From Isoperla grammatica (Eukaryota; Arthropoda; Insecta; Plecoptera; Perlodidae), in assembly GCA_945910005.1 (NCBI GenBank), contig OX246747.1, positions 11,169,225-11,233,224 on the forward strand: DNA of 64,000 nucleotides. Direction: 5' to 3'. The position numbers and the translations under genes are program-made. Below the pieces are notes generated by a model. That model was not told the DNA's origin. It did not search any database and was given only the letters and a program-made list of their open reading frames with translations. Below, one piece after another: positions 1-10,625 of this stretch (positions within the stretch are counted from its first letter, which is position 1; each line of letters opens with the position of its first letter).

Positions 1-50
1 ATGAATTTGGAATTTCACTTGTACAATAACGCTTATCTCGTTGTTTGTAG

Positions 51-134
51 GCGTTGTAGAGCCAACGACGACGGTAGTGTTAACCCCCTCGCCGCCGCCG
101 CTACCCGAGCCGCCAATGGCGATGACACGTATAT
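51..134 (+). other. possible internal exon (weak)
   Basis: An 84-nt GC-rich island lies in AT-rich DNA. It is preceded by a pyrimidine-rich acceptor-like TTGTTTGTAG and followed by a donor-like GTAAGC. Two of the three frames are open; one encodes Pro/Ala-rich residues. It does not join in frame to the next exon candidate at 440, so the two need not belong to one gene. No family recognised. Confidence 0.2.
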
Positions 135-439
135 GTAAGCAAATTCCTAATCAATTTTTTTTTGACAACACCATTTCTTCATAATAAATCGATATGTTAA
201 TAAAGAAATTTATTATTTTATTTAGTAGTTAATTTAATAATAGAATTATTTATTAGTTAATATTTTATTTTATTAATAAATTAAATAAATTGATGATTAA
301 TTAATAAATCTTTAACTTAAAATTGTATTTCTTTTCTGAACATTCATTTCTAAGCAATTAAGGGGTATAAAACCTAAAAAATAATGTGTTTTGTTATTTT
401 GTTTTTTATCACCATTCTTTATTTAACTTGTTGTTTCAG
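135..439. other. AT-rich non-coding DNA with a duplicated block
   Basis: No gene seen. About 80 bp at 223-304 recur at 581-660 with a few changes (shared landmarks: AGTAGTTAATTTA and AAATTGATGATTAATT), so this AT-rich stretch was duplicated in direct orientation around the 440-558 exon candidate. Confidence 0.6.
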
Positions 440-558
440 AAGAAATCAGCATTCAAGCCTGGATTGCCCTATTCAGTGATATATTACGTCAACATTCCCG
501 TGATGATGAAGGTAAACGAGTTACCAGCGTTATTATTAAATTGTATTCCAACGAATGA
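440..558 (+). other. possible terminal exon (weak)
   Basis: The stretch follows a good acceptor-like tract (TTGTTGTTTCAG). One frame is open from the acceptor to TGA at 556-558, giving about 39 residues that begin EISIQAWIALF. A second frame is open to a donor-like GTAAAC after position 511. No family recognised; it could be an exon of a gene whose other parts lie outside the window, or chance. Confidence 0.2.
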
Positions 559-688
559 ATTCACTGACGTAGCCGCATTTCCAGTAGTTAATTTATTAAT
601 ATAATTATTTATCATTTAATATTTTATTTTATTTATAAATTAAATAAATTGATGATTAATTGTGTGTATACAAGTGTGTGTATACAAG

Positions 689-3600
689 TGTATACAGTTC
701 TTATGTAGGGTAGATCATGCAGGCACTGTACAGTGTATACAGTCATTATGTGGGAGAGAGCAGGCAAGCACTGTACAGTGTATACAGTCATTATGTAGGA
801 GAGAGCATGCAAGCACTGCACAGCGTATACAGTCATTATGTAGGAGAGAGCATGCAAGCACTGTACAGTGTATACAGTCATTATGTAGGAGAGAGCATGC
901 AAGCACTGTACAGTGTATACAGTTCGTATGTAGGAGAGAGCATGCAAGCACTGTACAGTGTATACAGTTCGTATGTAGGAGAGAGCATGCAAGCACTGTA
1001 CAGTGTATACAGTTCGTATGTAGGAGAGAGCATGCAAGCACTGTACAGTGTATACAGTCATTATGTAGGAGAGAGCATGCAAGCACTGTACAGTGTATAC
1101 AGTCATTATGTAGGAGAGAGCATGCAAGCACTGTACAGTATATACAGTCATTATGTAGGAGAGAGCATGCAAGCACTGTACAGTGTATACAGTCATTATG
1201 TAGGAGAGAGCATGCAAGCACTGTACAGTGTATACAGTCATTATGTAGGAGAGAGCATGCAAGCACTGTACAGTGTATACAGTCATTATGTAGGAGAGAG
1301 CAGGCAAGCACTGTACAGTGTATACAGTCATTATGTGGGAGAGAGCATGCAAGCACTGTACAGTGTATACAGTCATTATGTAGGAGAGCGCATGCAAACA
1401 CTGTACAGTGTATACAGTCATTATGTAGGAGAGAGCATGCAAGCACTGTACAGTGTATACAGTCATTATGTAGGAGAGAGCATGCAAGCACTGTACAGTG
1501 TATACAGTCATTATGTAGGAGAGAGCATGCAAGCACTGTACAGTGTATACAGTCATTATGTAGGAGAGAGCATGCAAGCACTGTACAGTGTATACAGTCA
1601 TTATGTAGGAGAGAGCATGCAAACACTGTACAGTGTATACAGTCATTATGTAGGAGAGAGCATGCAAGCACTGTACAGTGTATACAGTCATTATGTAGGA
1701 GAGAGCATGCAAGCACTGTACAGTGTATACAGTCATTATGTAGGAGAGAGCATGCAAGCACTGTACAGTGTATACAGTCATTATGTAGGAGAGAGCAGGC
1801 AAGCACTGTACAGTGTATACAGTCATTATGTGGGAGAGAGCATGCAAGCACTGTACAGTGTATACAGTCATTATGTAGGAGAGAGCATGCAAGCACTGTA
1901 CAGTGTATACAGTCATTATGTGGGAGAGAGCAGGCAAGCACTGTACAGTGTATACAGTCATTATGTGGGAGAGAGCAGGCAAGCACTGTACAGTGTATAC
2001 AGTCATTATGTAGGAGAGATCATGCAAGCACTGTACAGTGTATACAGTCATTATGTGGGAGAGAGCATGCTAGCACTGTACAGTGTATACAGTCATTATG
2101 TAGGAGAGAGCATGCAAGCACTGCTCAGTGTATACAGTCATTATGTAGGAGAGAGCATGCAAGCACTGTACAGTGTATACAGTCATTATGTAGGAGAGAG
2201 TATGCAAGCACTTTACAGTGTATACAGTTCGTATGTAGGAGAGAGCATGCAAGCACTGTACAGTGTATACAGTCATAATGTAGGAGAGATCATGCAAGCA
2301 CTGTACAGTGTATACAGTCATTATGTGGGAGAGAGCATGCTAGCACTGTAGAGTGTATACAGTCATTATGTAGGAGAGAGCATGCAAGCACTGTACAGTG
2401 TATACAGTCATTATGTAGGAGAGAGCATGCAAGCACTGTACAGTGTATACAGTCATTATGTAGGAGAGAGTATGCAAGCACTTTACAGTGTATACAGTTC
2501 GTATGTAGGAGAGAGCAGGCAAGCACTGTACAGTGTATACAGTCATAATGTAGGAGAGATCATGCAAGCACTGTACAGTGTATACAGTCATTATGTGGGA
2601 GAGAGCATGCTAGCACTGTAGAGTGTATACAGTCATTATGTAGGAGAGAGCATGCAAGCACTGTACAGTGTATACAGTCATTATGTAGGAGAGAGCATGC
2701 AAGCACTGTACAGTGTATACAGTCATTATGTAGGAGAGAGCATGCAAGCACTGTACAGTGTATACAGTCATTATGTGGGAGAGAGCAGGCAAGCACTGTA
2801 CAGTGTATACAGTCATTATGTGGGAGAGAGCAGGCAAGCACTGTACAGTGTATACAGTCATTATGTAGGAGAGATCATGCAAGCACTGTACAGTGTATAC
2901 AGTCATTATGTGGGAGAGAGCATGCTAGCACTGTACAGTGTATACAGTCATTATGTAGGAGAGAGCATGCAAGCACTGCTCAGTGTATACAGTCATTATG
3001 TAGGAGAGAGCATGCAAGCACTGTACAGTGTATACAGTCATTATGTAGGAGAGAGTATGCAAGCACTTTACAGTGTATACAGTTCGTATGTAGGAGAGAG
3101 CATGCAAGCACTGTACAGTGTATACAGTCATTATGTAGGAGAGAGCATGCAAGCACTGTACAGTGTATACAGTCATTATGCAGGAGAGAGCATGCAAGCA
3201 CTGTACAGTGTATACAGTCATTATGTAGGAGAGAGCATGCAAGCACTGTACAGTGTATACAGTCATTATGTAGGAGAGAGCATGCAAGCACTGTACAGTG
3301 TATACAGTCATTATGTGGGTGAGAGAATGCAAGCACTGTACAGTGTATACAGTCATTATGTAGGAGAGAGCATGCAAGCACTATACAGTGTATACAGTCA
3401 TTATGTGGGTGAGAGAATGCAAGCACTGTACAGTGTATACAGTTCGTATGTAGGAGAGAGCATGCAAGCACTGTACAGTGTATACAGTCATTATGTAGGA
3501 GAGAGCATGCAAGCACTGTACAGTGTATACAGTCATTATGTAGGAGAGAGCATGCAAGCACTATACAGTGTATACAGTCATTATGTAGGAGAGAGCATGC

Positions 3601-3749
3601 AAGCACTGTACAGTGTATACAGTCATTATGTAGGAGAGAGCATGCAAGCACTGTACAGAGTATACAGTCATTATGTAGGAGAGAGCATGCAAGCACTGTA
3701 CAGTGTATACAGTCATTATGTAGGAGAGAGCATGCAAGCACTGTACAGG
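689..3749. repeat. 45-bp minisatellite, about 68 units
   Basis: The unit is 45 bp and stays in exact register across the array, with no indel visible from about 720 to 3749. Every unit carries three short self-complementary words: GCATGC (sometimes changed to GCAGGC or GCTAGC), CTGTACAG and TGTATACA. Variant units (GATCATGC, CATGCTAGC, CTGCTCAG, TTCGTATG in place of TCATTATG) repeat in blocks. The CATGCTAGC variant recurs at about 2068, 2338, 2608 and 2923, that is at 270, 270 and 315 bp, and a block near 1930-2240 recurs 855 bp (19 units) later. The array grows out of imperfect GTGTGTATACAA repeats at 661-690. Because 45 is a multiple of three and the unit has no stop in several frames, both strands show long open frames (up to about 540 codons); I regard these as by-products. 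Confidence 0.97.
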
Positions 3750-4051
3750 ATATTTGGGCTTAACGTCTCATATTTTTGCAACGAGGCTAATCGAGACAAT
3801 GAGTGGGTGATATATAAAGATGAAATATGGTTCTATTTGGAGGAAAGGGGCAAGTAGGAGGGAGCGTGAGGAAAGGGGAAAGGGGAGGAAAGGGGATTGG
3901 GGTGTGGACCGCACTTTGTCTGGCTTCTCCTCCTCGACCAGTCCGGCTAGGGTGGCCCTACCAGAAGCATACGCTTCCGCCGGCATAGCTCTCGGGATCA
4001 ACAAAGCACACAAACCTGCCCACCACGATAAGGTAGCAGTCCCTGGGCAGG
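3750..4051 (+). repeat. GCTTAACGTC family, head B with tail T1
   Basis: A full-length copy runs from TATTTGGGCTTAACG to CCCTGGGCAGG. It directly abuts the minisatellite on its left and the RCC1 inverted-repeat arm on its right, with no clear target duplication. This copy defines the type B body (purine-rich GGAAAGGGG blocks) and tail T1, which ends in the stem CCTGCCCA/TGGGCAGG. Confidence 0.9.
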
Positions 4052-4226
4052 GTCATCAGCCGTGGCTGCCGTGTCCTGTGGTTATTACCACACTGTGGCC
4101 CTCAGTGTCGATGGGACGACCTGGGCGTGGGGTAATAACAGAAATGGTCAGTTGGGTACCGGGGACAGGGTTAAGAGATCCGCCCCCTCTCGAATGATTG
4201 GCCTCGAGGACCAGACTGTCTCGATT
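4052..4226 (+). pseudogene. RCC1-repeat fragment, inverted copy
   Basis: On the plus strand this piece encodes one RCC1 propeller repeat: CGYYHTVAL, then W-G-N-N and GQLGTGDRVKR. It is a near-identical inverted copy of the minus-strand segment at about 4576-4744, so the two form a roughly 170-bp inverted repeat around the rest of the RCC1/RING pseudogene. Here the repeat lacks the 1-base insertion found in the minus-strand copy, so it keeps the older reading frame (GTGDRVKRSAP). It ends abruptly after EDQTVS and cannot be a gene alone. Confidence 0.75.
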
Positions 4227-4228
4227 GA

Positions 4229-5166
4229 CAGACATTATTGATTGATAATGACCTTGAAGCAAACAGGACACTCGATAGTGGTCATGATGTTCCGTTCTAA
4301 GTCTGCTGTACCATTCCTCACCCGGTCGTCCCTCTCTGCAACACGGAGCCCTAGTTGAGGTGCCGGTGTGATGTTTGCCTTCTCAACTATCAAGAGTAAA
4401 GAATACGTCCCAGCAAAGACCACCTGTTGAACAATCACCCCTGGTGACTTCGGGAACCGAGTCGCCACCGTAAAGGTTTCCTTCCGCGGACCCAACTGAC
4501 CACGTAGTCCACTACCGCACACAAACACATCCCCTTCCTGGGTCAACATCGCAGTGTTGCGCGAACAGCGATGACCAGGGAGACAGTCTGGTCCTCGACG
4601 CCAATCATTCGAGAGGGGGCGGATCTCTTAACCCTTTCACCGGTATCCCAACTGACCATTTCCATTATTACCCCAAGCCCAGGTCGTCCCATCGACTCTG
4701 AGGGCCACAGTGTGGTAATAACCACAGGACACGGCACCCACGGCTGATGACTGATTGATTGATTAATGGGGCTAAACGTCTCATATTTTTGCAACAATGG
4801 CTAATCGAGACGATGAGCGGGTGATAATGAAGATGAGAAAGATGATGATGAAGAAGAAGCCACATCCGAATCGGATCCAATGTACGTCGAGTGGGTCGTC
4901 ATACGGGAGTCCAGCAAGGGAGGGCAGGGCCAAGTGGGAGGAGAAATATTCCGTGGGACAGTGGAGGGATAGGGACAGGGTCTCCTTTCGTCGCCTCTTA
5001 CGACTAGCAGAGTCACTCTGGGCCTATTCTTCCCGGGCCCAGACGGGCGACGGCTGATGACGGCGTCGATACTCGCGTTAAGCTGGACAGGGTTTCGGCT
5101 ACGTCAAGACCAAGCTGGCCATAGTTATTCCACCCAGTTATCAAGAGTGCCCAAGAGGCCGAGACA
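4229..5166 (-). pseudogene. RCC1-repeat protein running into a SIAH-type RING start
   Basis: Read from 5166 leftward, the first part gives GWNNYGQLGLD, then [40 protein letters not shown] and finally VIVQQVVFAGTYSLLL. These are successive RCC1 blades; RCC1 propellers act in exchange factors and in HERC-type ubiquitin ligases. After a linker comes MTTIECPVCF, which resembles the start of the RING of SIAH ligases (ECPVCF), and the frame stops at about 4236 where the inverted repeat begins. Lesions: a type A-T2 repeat (4752-5049) is inserted in the coding sequence and, when it and one target copy are ignored, the frame continues; a 1-base insertion near 4655 makes a stop; another frameshift lies near 4560. 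The RCC1 identification is firm from motifs. The idea that RCC1 and SIAH RING belonged to one protein is inference. Confidence 0.75.
4752..5049 (+). repeat. GCTTAACGTC family, head A with tail T2, in RCC1 coding DNA
   Basis: It is flanked by a perfect 12-bp target duplication ACGGCTGATGAC at 4740-4751 and 5050-5061. It starts with GATT repeats and AATGGGGCTAAACG and ends in the T2 stem-loop CTGGGCC...GGGCCCAG followed by ACGGG. It disrupts the RCC1 pseudogene. Confidence 0.93.
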
Positions 5167-5169
5167 AGA

Positions 5170-5482
5170 TTGATTGATATCTGGGCTTAACGTACCATAT
5201 TTTTGCAACGAGGCTTATCGAGACAATGAGTGGGTGATAGATGAAGATGCAACAGGGGGCTGTTTGGAGGAAAGGGGCAAGTAGGAAGACGGGGTGAAAA
5301 ATTGGAAGGGGGAGGAAAAGGGAGGGGGAAGGTTGTGGACTGCATTTCGTCTGACTTCTCCTCCTCGACCTGTCCGGCTAGAGAGGCCCTACCAGAAGCA
5401 TACGCTTCCGCCGGCATAGCTCCAGGAATCATCAAAGCGCACAAACCTGCCCACCACGATAAGGTAGCAGTCCCTGGGCAGG
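5170..5482 (+). repeat. GCTTAACGTC family, head B with tail T1
   Basis: A diverged full-length copy (GATATCTGGGCTTAACGTACC ... CCTGGGCAGG). No target duplication is visible; its left edge joins the RCC1 pseudogene. Confidence 0.85.
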
Positions 5483-5866
5483 CAAACTCAAGGTGTTATT
5501 GGAAGCACCACTACTGAAGAAAGGAATGTATTTGAAAATAAAAGCCAGAAACTGCGGTCTTTGGCAGAAGCCATCTTCTTCGTGAGTGTTCCAGACCTCA
5601 CGTGTCAAACCGTCTTGCCATTAAGGTGTTGTGTCTTCAATGTTTACTTTCAGCTCTCAAAGTGGTCATCTCTCACAAAGGTAAGCTGTCTACATTCTAC
5701 AACGCCTGATATTATTAGCGCATGGCGCTTCAACACTTGAGGCATGAAAGCACAGTCAACTAAGCTCTAGAAGCCTATAACTAAACAAACAAAAGGTTTC
5801 GACAACCGTAGAGAAACCTTTGGTTCAAACTTTCCCGATGGCAACTCTAAACGAAAGATCGTCATT
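5483..5866. other. unassigned DNA
   Basis: No open frame with recognisable content. It may hold the intergenic part between the SINA pseudogene (to the right, minus strand) and the RCC1 pseudogene (to the left). Confidence 0.4.
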
Positions 5867-6405
5867 TTAAAGAAATGTGTCAAGCAATTCCGCCTTGACA
5901 CTTACACAGTTGGATGAACGAAACATGTCTTCAACATTCTCGATATCAGAACAAATGTTCCTGGGGTAAGTAGTGCTCATATCTTCGCTGAGAAGCGTGA
6001 GTTTAAGCCTGAACGCGTGCCTGTCCTCGGGGGTGCCTATGTACCTGACGGCCGCCCGGAACGTAGTCCCATCCCCGTCGTACCCGCCATGTAGCGTGAA
6101 CACTCTGCCGAGCGCCGCGAGCACATCCGTGAGAAAGAGTCCGCGCCGCTGCACAAACGTGCGTGGCAGGTCGGGCCACGTCCGGTCCGCGTGGGCCGAG
6201 AGGGCGTGGGCCAGCATCGCTTTGGGCCGGCCCCTCCAACCGCCGCACACCAGGAGACAGTCGTAGTCGCGGCGGGGACAGACGGCGCCGTGTCCCTCTA
6301 GCTCGCACGCGCGCATGCGCAGCTAGCAGCCGTGCACTGTAGTTCGATGTTGGCACTCAGGCTCTCCAGCGCGAGATTCCTCACAGTAAGGAACTGTCCG
6401 CGACA
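5867..6405 (-). pseudogene. SINA/SIAH-like ubiquitin ligase, C-terminal part
   Basis: Read from 6405 leftward: CRGQF then TVRNLALESLSAN, which matches the end of the SIAH RING followed by its RNLALE linker. Next come Cys/His pairs (LQC..SCAC; RACELEGHGAVC; CLLVCGGW; HALSAH) placed as in the two SIAH-type zinc fingers. The rest is a TRAF-like substrate-binding domain with FRAAVRYIGTPEDRHAFRLKL and a typical end (YPRNICSDIENVEDMF). SIAH proteins bring substrates to E2 enzymes. A frameshift near 6318 separates the linker from the zinc-finger part, and the RING itself is cut off by a type A repeat beginning at 6408. The GC content is well above that of the neighbours. It is homologous to the shorter SINA pieces at 41228-41446 and 42950-43149. 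Confidence 0.8.
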
Positions 6406-6407
6406 AG

Positions 6408-6738
6408 ATTGATTGATTAATGGGGCTTAACGTCTCATATTTATGCAACGATGGCTAATCGAGACTATGAGCGGGTGATAATGAAGATGAGAAAGATGAT
6501 AATGAAGAATAAAGCCACATCCGAATCAGATCCATTGTACGTCGCGTGAGTCGTCATACGGGTGTCCAGCAAGGGAGGGCAGGGCCAAGTGGGAGGAGAA
6601 ATATTCAATGGGACAGTGGGGGGAAAGGGGATTGGGGTGTGGACTGCACTTCGTCTGACTTCTCCTCCTCGACCAGTCCGGCTTGGGTGGCCCTACCAGA
6701 AGCATACGCTTCCGCTGGCATAGCTCTCGGGATCAACA
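6408..6738 (+). repeat. GCTTAACGTC family, head A with truncated tail T1
   Basis: Starts at GATTGATTGATTAATGGGGC and follows the A-T1 consensus, but stops at GGGATCAACA, about 45 bp before the normal end. It sits at the RING end of the SINA pseudogene. Confidence 0.85.
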
Positions 6739-6868
6739 ACTGCAACTGGCTGGGTCAGTGTCCTACGTGCTCCCGCTCGTCCCCTCTACCACAGCACTGA
6801 GGGCTTGGATACCTCACCCATAACACTGGTACACATCCTGTTAAACGGCACGAACACGTGTACGAGAG

Positions 6869-7100
6869 TTCAATCCCCTTTCCCCCCCCACTGTCCCATT
6901 GTATATTTCTCCTCCCACTTGCCCCTGCCCTCTTTTGCTGGACTCCCGTATGACAACTCACGCGACGTACACTGGATCTGATTCGGATGTGGCTTTATTC
7001 TTCATTATCATCTTTCACATCTTCATTATCACCCGCTCATCGTCTCGATTAGCCATCGTTGCATAAATATGAGACGTTAAGCCCCAGTAATCAATCAATC
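6869..7100 (-). repeat. GCTTAACGTC family, head A, inverted and 3' truncated
   Basis: The reverse complement begins GATTGATTACTGGGGCTTAACG and follows head A down to the GGGGAAAGGGGATTG block, then ends without a tail. It forms an inverted pair with the copy at 6408-6738. Confidence 0.85.
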
Positions 7101-7454
7101 TGTGGGCTTCTCAAGACAAAAAAAAATGTACGTAAGATGACCCGTGAGAGATGGTGGCCGTCTCCCGCTCAACGCGAAGAGTTGTTTAAATAATAATTGC
7201 TGCGAGATCGGAATGCAATGCTGGTGGCGGTGTTTATGTGTTGTGATCATGCTTCCTCAAAAAAGAGTAACAGCTTTTCAAGAAAATCATTTCATCACGA
7301 GCGATACACGGAGTATCAGTTCGTTGTCAACTGTACGTTGGGAGGGAAGGAATGTGAGTATAACGAACACTATTATTGTCAATGAGTTACTTTACTTTAT
7401 CGCCATAGGATAGTAGACCAATCTGAATTTATATTTTCAGTTCAATAATAGTAC
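7101..7454 (+). other. unassigned DNA with small open frames
   Basis: Two short overlapping frames (about 62 and 89 codons, from 7144 and 7197) have no recognisable motif. It may be an upstream exon or intron of the Myb/SANT-like remnant that follows. Confidence 0.3.
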
Positions 7455-7812
7455 CATCCATTGTTTTAGTTGCCACCTATAACACGGCAATGCGCCAGAC
7501 CGGGAGAGGTGGGGATCCCCCAAAAATGCCCACTGATCTTAACCAAAAGGTGGTGGGCCTTTTAACAAGAACATCATTGGAAGGAGTCGCTGGTGGCATC
7601 GAGGTTGGAGATAAGTTATCCCCCATGATGAAGTACTTGTTATTTTATTAGGCTCGCTAATTAGATTTTAAAAAACAACTTCGTTTTTCGTTAGCTCAAG
7701 TTGATCGAGAGGTGGATGAGGCAGTGCCTGGGACCAGCCACCAGGATGGTGATATTGTGGCCGTGGACAACACTCATCCAATGATCAATATTGGAACCCA
7801 AACCATTTTATA
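7455..7812 (+). pseudogene. Myb/SANT-like (Harbinger partner) exon remnants
   Basis: After an acceptor-like TTGTTTTAG, the frame reads TYNTAMRQTGRGGDPPKMP, then QKVVGLLTRTSLEGVAGG. This matches the region after the Myb domain in NAIF1-like / Harbinger-derived Myb proteins, where a (M/K)QTGGGP-like turn precedes an acidic helix. A second open piece follows an acceptor-like TTAGCTCAAG near 7697 and encodes VDREVDEAVPGTSHQDGD up to a stop near 7812. There is no Myb domain in this stretch. PIF/Harbinger transposons normally encode such a Myb-like protein that brings the transposase to the nucleus and to the ends. The assignment rests on a short motif and is moderate. Confidence 0.5.
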
Positions 7813-8239
7813 AGGGTATGTATATTTCTTTTAATTTTGTATTACTAGTTTAAATATTTATTTACAACAGGACTTAAGCCCCACAAGCGCAATATGCACC
7901 ACCCAACCTGACGCATGTTGGAACCGGGAGTTAGATTATTATTATTGTTGTTATTTTTATATCTGTTCATAGTTATCAAAAGTCAAATATATTCTGTGTA
8001 CGGTACTATATTTTTGTCTGTATATTAACATCCCATCTGGGCTCGAGCTAGACTTTGGGTGTCCGCCAGTCGTAACAGGTAACAAAATTAGGTCCTTCTC
8101 TTTCCCTTTCCTCCTGTCCTGACATTATATTAGTTCTAGTATTCGTCCTCGTAAAATTTGTCCCTTTCCACAAACCCCCTCCCAAAGTGACTCAGTTGTC
8201 AAGTACGCCGTTAACACCGTATAACCAATCAGTATATTT
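7813..8239. other. unassigned DNA
   Basis: Nothing recognisable. It ends in unique DNA just before the (TTA)n tail of the neighbouring LINE. Confidence 0.4.
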
Positions 8240-8246
8240 TTATTTC

Positions 8247-8331
<85 letters not shown>

Positions 8332-9370
8332 TGTGGTATAAAGGCACAAAACATCTGGGTTATCAGTGCCTATTTTTCCTATTTAAATCTTGTTTATTAG
8401 GTAAATTGATTTAAGGAACTTTAAAATGTTGTCGGTTGTGTCAGTTTTATCTTACAGGTTTTCTATTAGTGTGGATTTTATCTTATATCTTTGTCGTTCA
8501 GCTAAATACTTTGCACAATCTAAAATTATGTGTTTGACAGTCAATGTCACATTACAAGCATCACACACTGGTTGGGGTTCACTTTTTAGAAGATAGCTCT
8601 GAGTAATATAGGTGTGACCGATTCGGATGCGAGTTTAAACAACTTCCTCGCGGTGACATGAGCGCCGGGAGGATAGCTATGGAGTTGAGTCTTTTATTTC
8701 TCTTAGTTTCTTGTTTCGTATGCTCTGCCACTAGTTATGCCATAGCTTCATTTATTAAGTTTAAAAGACGCTTTCAGGTCCGCAGTTATAACTAATTGAC
8801 AGTCGTTGCTGTCAGTGGTACAGGCTTCTTTAGCACATCGATCTGCCACCTCGTTACCAAGAATGCCTGCATGACCAGGCACCCAACAAAAAACTATGGA
8901 CTTACGTTTGGCTAAAAGTTTCGATAAATTTGTTTGAATTTTAACAATCAATGGGTGCCTAGCATATACTTCTAAAAGTGCCCGAAGAGAGCTCAGAGAG
9001 TCGGTGCATATTAAAAACTTTGATGTCTTGCTTCGAAAGGCATATAAAAGACTTTGCATGATTGCGAAGAGTTCCGCGTTAAAAATGCTAAAAAGTGAGT
9101 CTAGGTGGTATAAAAACTTTTCATTGTCAGTAATAAAAGCGCAGCCGACCGAGTCCTCGATTCTCGAGCCATCTGTAAAAATGCATTCGTGATCGGCGTA
9201 CTGGGAACGAATTTGATTAAACATTGCTTGTAGTCCTTCAGCCCAGGACGGTTTGCTTACAAAAAAAGGTCGACGCATTTTGACCTTGGAATATGATAAA
9301 GCAACGTGTACTTGGTTGTAATTCATGAGGTGCTTAGCTGGCAAAAGGGCCAAACACGCCGCCATTTGGA
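8240..9370 (-). mobile_element. 3' end of an I-clade-like LINE
   Basis: Read leftward from 9370, the element has an RNase H domain, then a Cys-rich C-terminal segment, a short 3' untranslated region holding a GGCAC...GTGCC hairpin (8341-8371), and a tail of about 27 TAA triplets (8249-8330 on the plus strand as TTA). A TAA tail together with RNase H at the end of ORF2 is typical of the I clade of non-LTR retrotransposons. Two further 3' ends with the same hairpin lie at 38930-39660 and 63130-63215. The element is cut at its 5' side, where its sequence becomes part of the large inverted repeat. Confidence 0.8.
8440..9365 (-). pseudogene. LINE ORF2 C-terminus with RNase H
   Basis: The frame from 9365 to 8748 carries all four acidic RNase HI signatures: IFTDGSR, then NAELFAI, CTDSLSSLRAL and WVPGHAGILGNEVAD. 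RNase H removes the RNA strand after target-primed reverse transcription. Downstream, with frameshifts, come RIRIGHTYITQSYLL, PVCDACNVTLTVKHIILDC and LAERQRYK, the zinc-knuckle-like region that ends ORF2 in I and Jockey type elements. The reverse transcriptase and endonuclease are missing. The first in-frame residues MAACLALLPAKHL also occur in the right arm of the inverted repeat near 13560. Confidence 0.82.
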
Positions 9371-10625
9371 TTTTATATAATTCACACTAATGGCTATACA
9401 AACCAAAGTACTTGACCAATTTCAAAAAACATTTGTATTTTAAATAGCATTTTTTAATTACAATGTACTCGTGTAAAAAAGTTTCAAATTAATTAATTGT
9501 ATAATACATTTAAAAAACATTTTCCTACTCAATGTTTTTAGTTTCGGAATGTTAAGCTTAAAACTTTTATTGGAGCGTAATAACTGAAAAAGTACTTTAT
9601 ATAAACGTTTTAGATAGCTTTATTTAAAAAACAATGCAATCAAAGTGAAGTCTCTAGTTAGATTACTTCACGAGATATGAATTTTTAAAGAGTCGCGCTA
9701 CGCTCTCTTGCCGCGCTCGGCGTTGCCCAAGCCAGGCGCCGAGCGGTGCGCGTGCGGTCTATGTAGTCTTGCCTTCTCATCTTCTGTTATTTGAATTGAA
9801 TATTATTATTGCGTTAGCTTCGGTTCAATTATTTCAAATTCCAGGAATCTGGTTACTCACCCTTACCCCTCTACCCCACTATTTACTTTCCAAGCTCTGA
9901 GACAATGCTGGATGCAGCGTGCGATTTGTATTGAGAATTTATTTGAATTGAATTATTGCGTTAGCTTTGGTTCAATTATTTCAAATTCCAAGAATTTGGC
10001 TGCCCACTCTTACCCCTCTACCCCACTATTTACATTCCAAGCTTTGAGACAATGCTGGATGCAGCGTGCGATTTGTATTGCGAGTAGACCATCGAAAGGC
10101 AATCAATTCGTTACAATTTTGCGTGATTAAAAATGGGTTTTATGGATAAGGCATAAACGGTAACTGCTCACATTTTCTCATGCTTATTATGATTATTAAA
10201 ACAAATTTGCGTTTGACAATTTCAAGGGAAAACATTTATTATTTTATAGAGTTTGAACAGAGAAACAGATATTGACAATTGTCAAGAGATTGACAACAAA
10301 GACAGAGTTTGAAGTCAATGCTTAATATTTCAATTTAGAAATTTTCCTCAGTTTGATTATCCCAGTACAATGCGTCTTTTATATCCATGGATTAAAAAGT
10401 AAAACCATACAATTCAGTACAAGTTTTTACTGCAATTGCATATTATATTAGTGATTTCTCTAAAGCAAAAACCGTAACACCTCAGAGCAATGCTAACGTT
10501 ACAGCGCTAATAATGTAGAGCCCTATCATTTTACAACGTATTAGCTAAACAATGAGTGCGGTATAAATGAAACTATGTCTTGTACACATTTAATATATTT
10601 ACCATTGATAATCAGATATTAAATT

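Noticed and set aside
689..3749. CRISPR array
   Set aside because: Units are contiguous with no unique spacers, and the context is eukaryotic.
633..3857. Very long open frames on both strands (up to 544 codons) in the minisatellite
   Set aside because: They arise because the 45-bp unit lacks stops in several frames on both strands; no start context, splice signal or non-repetitive domain supports a protein.
8125..8414. Poly-Asn and poly-Tyr frames
   Set aside because: They are translations of the (TTA)n tail of the LINE.
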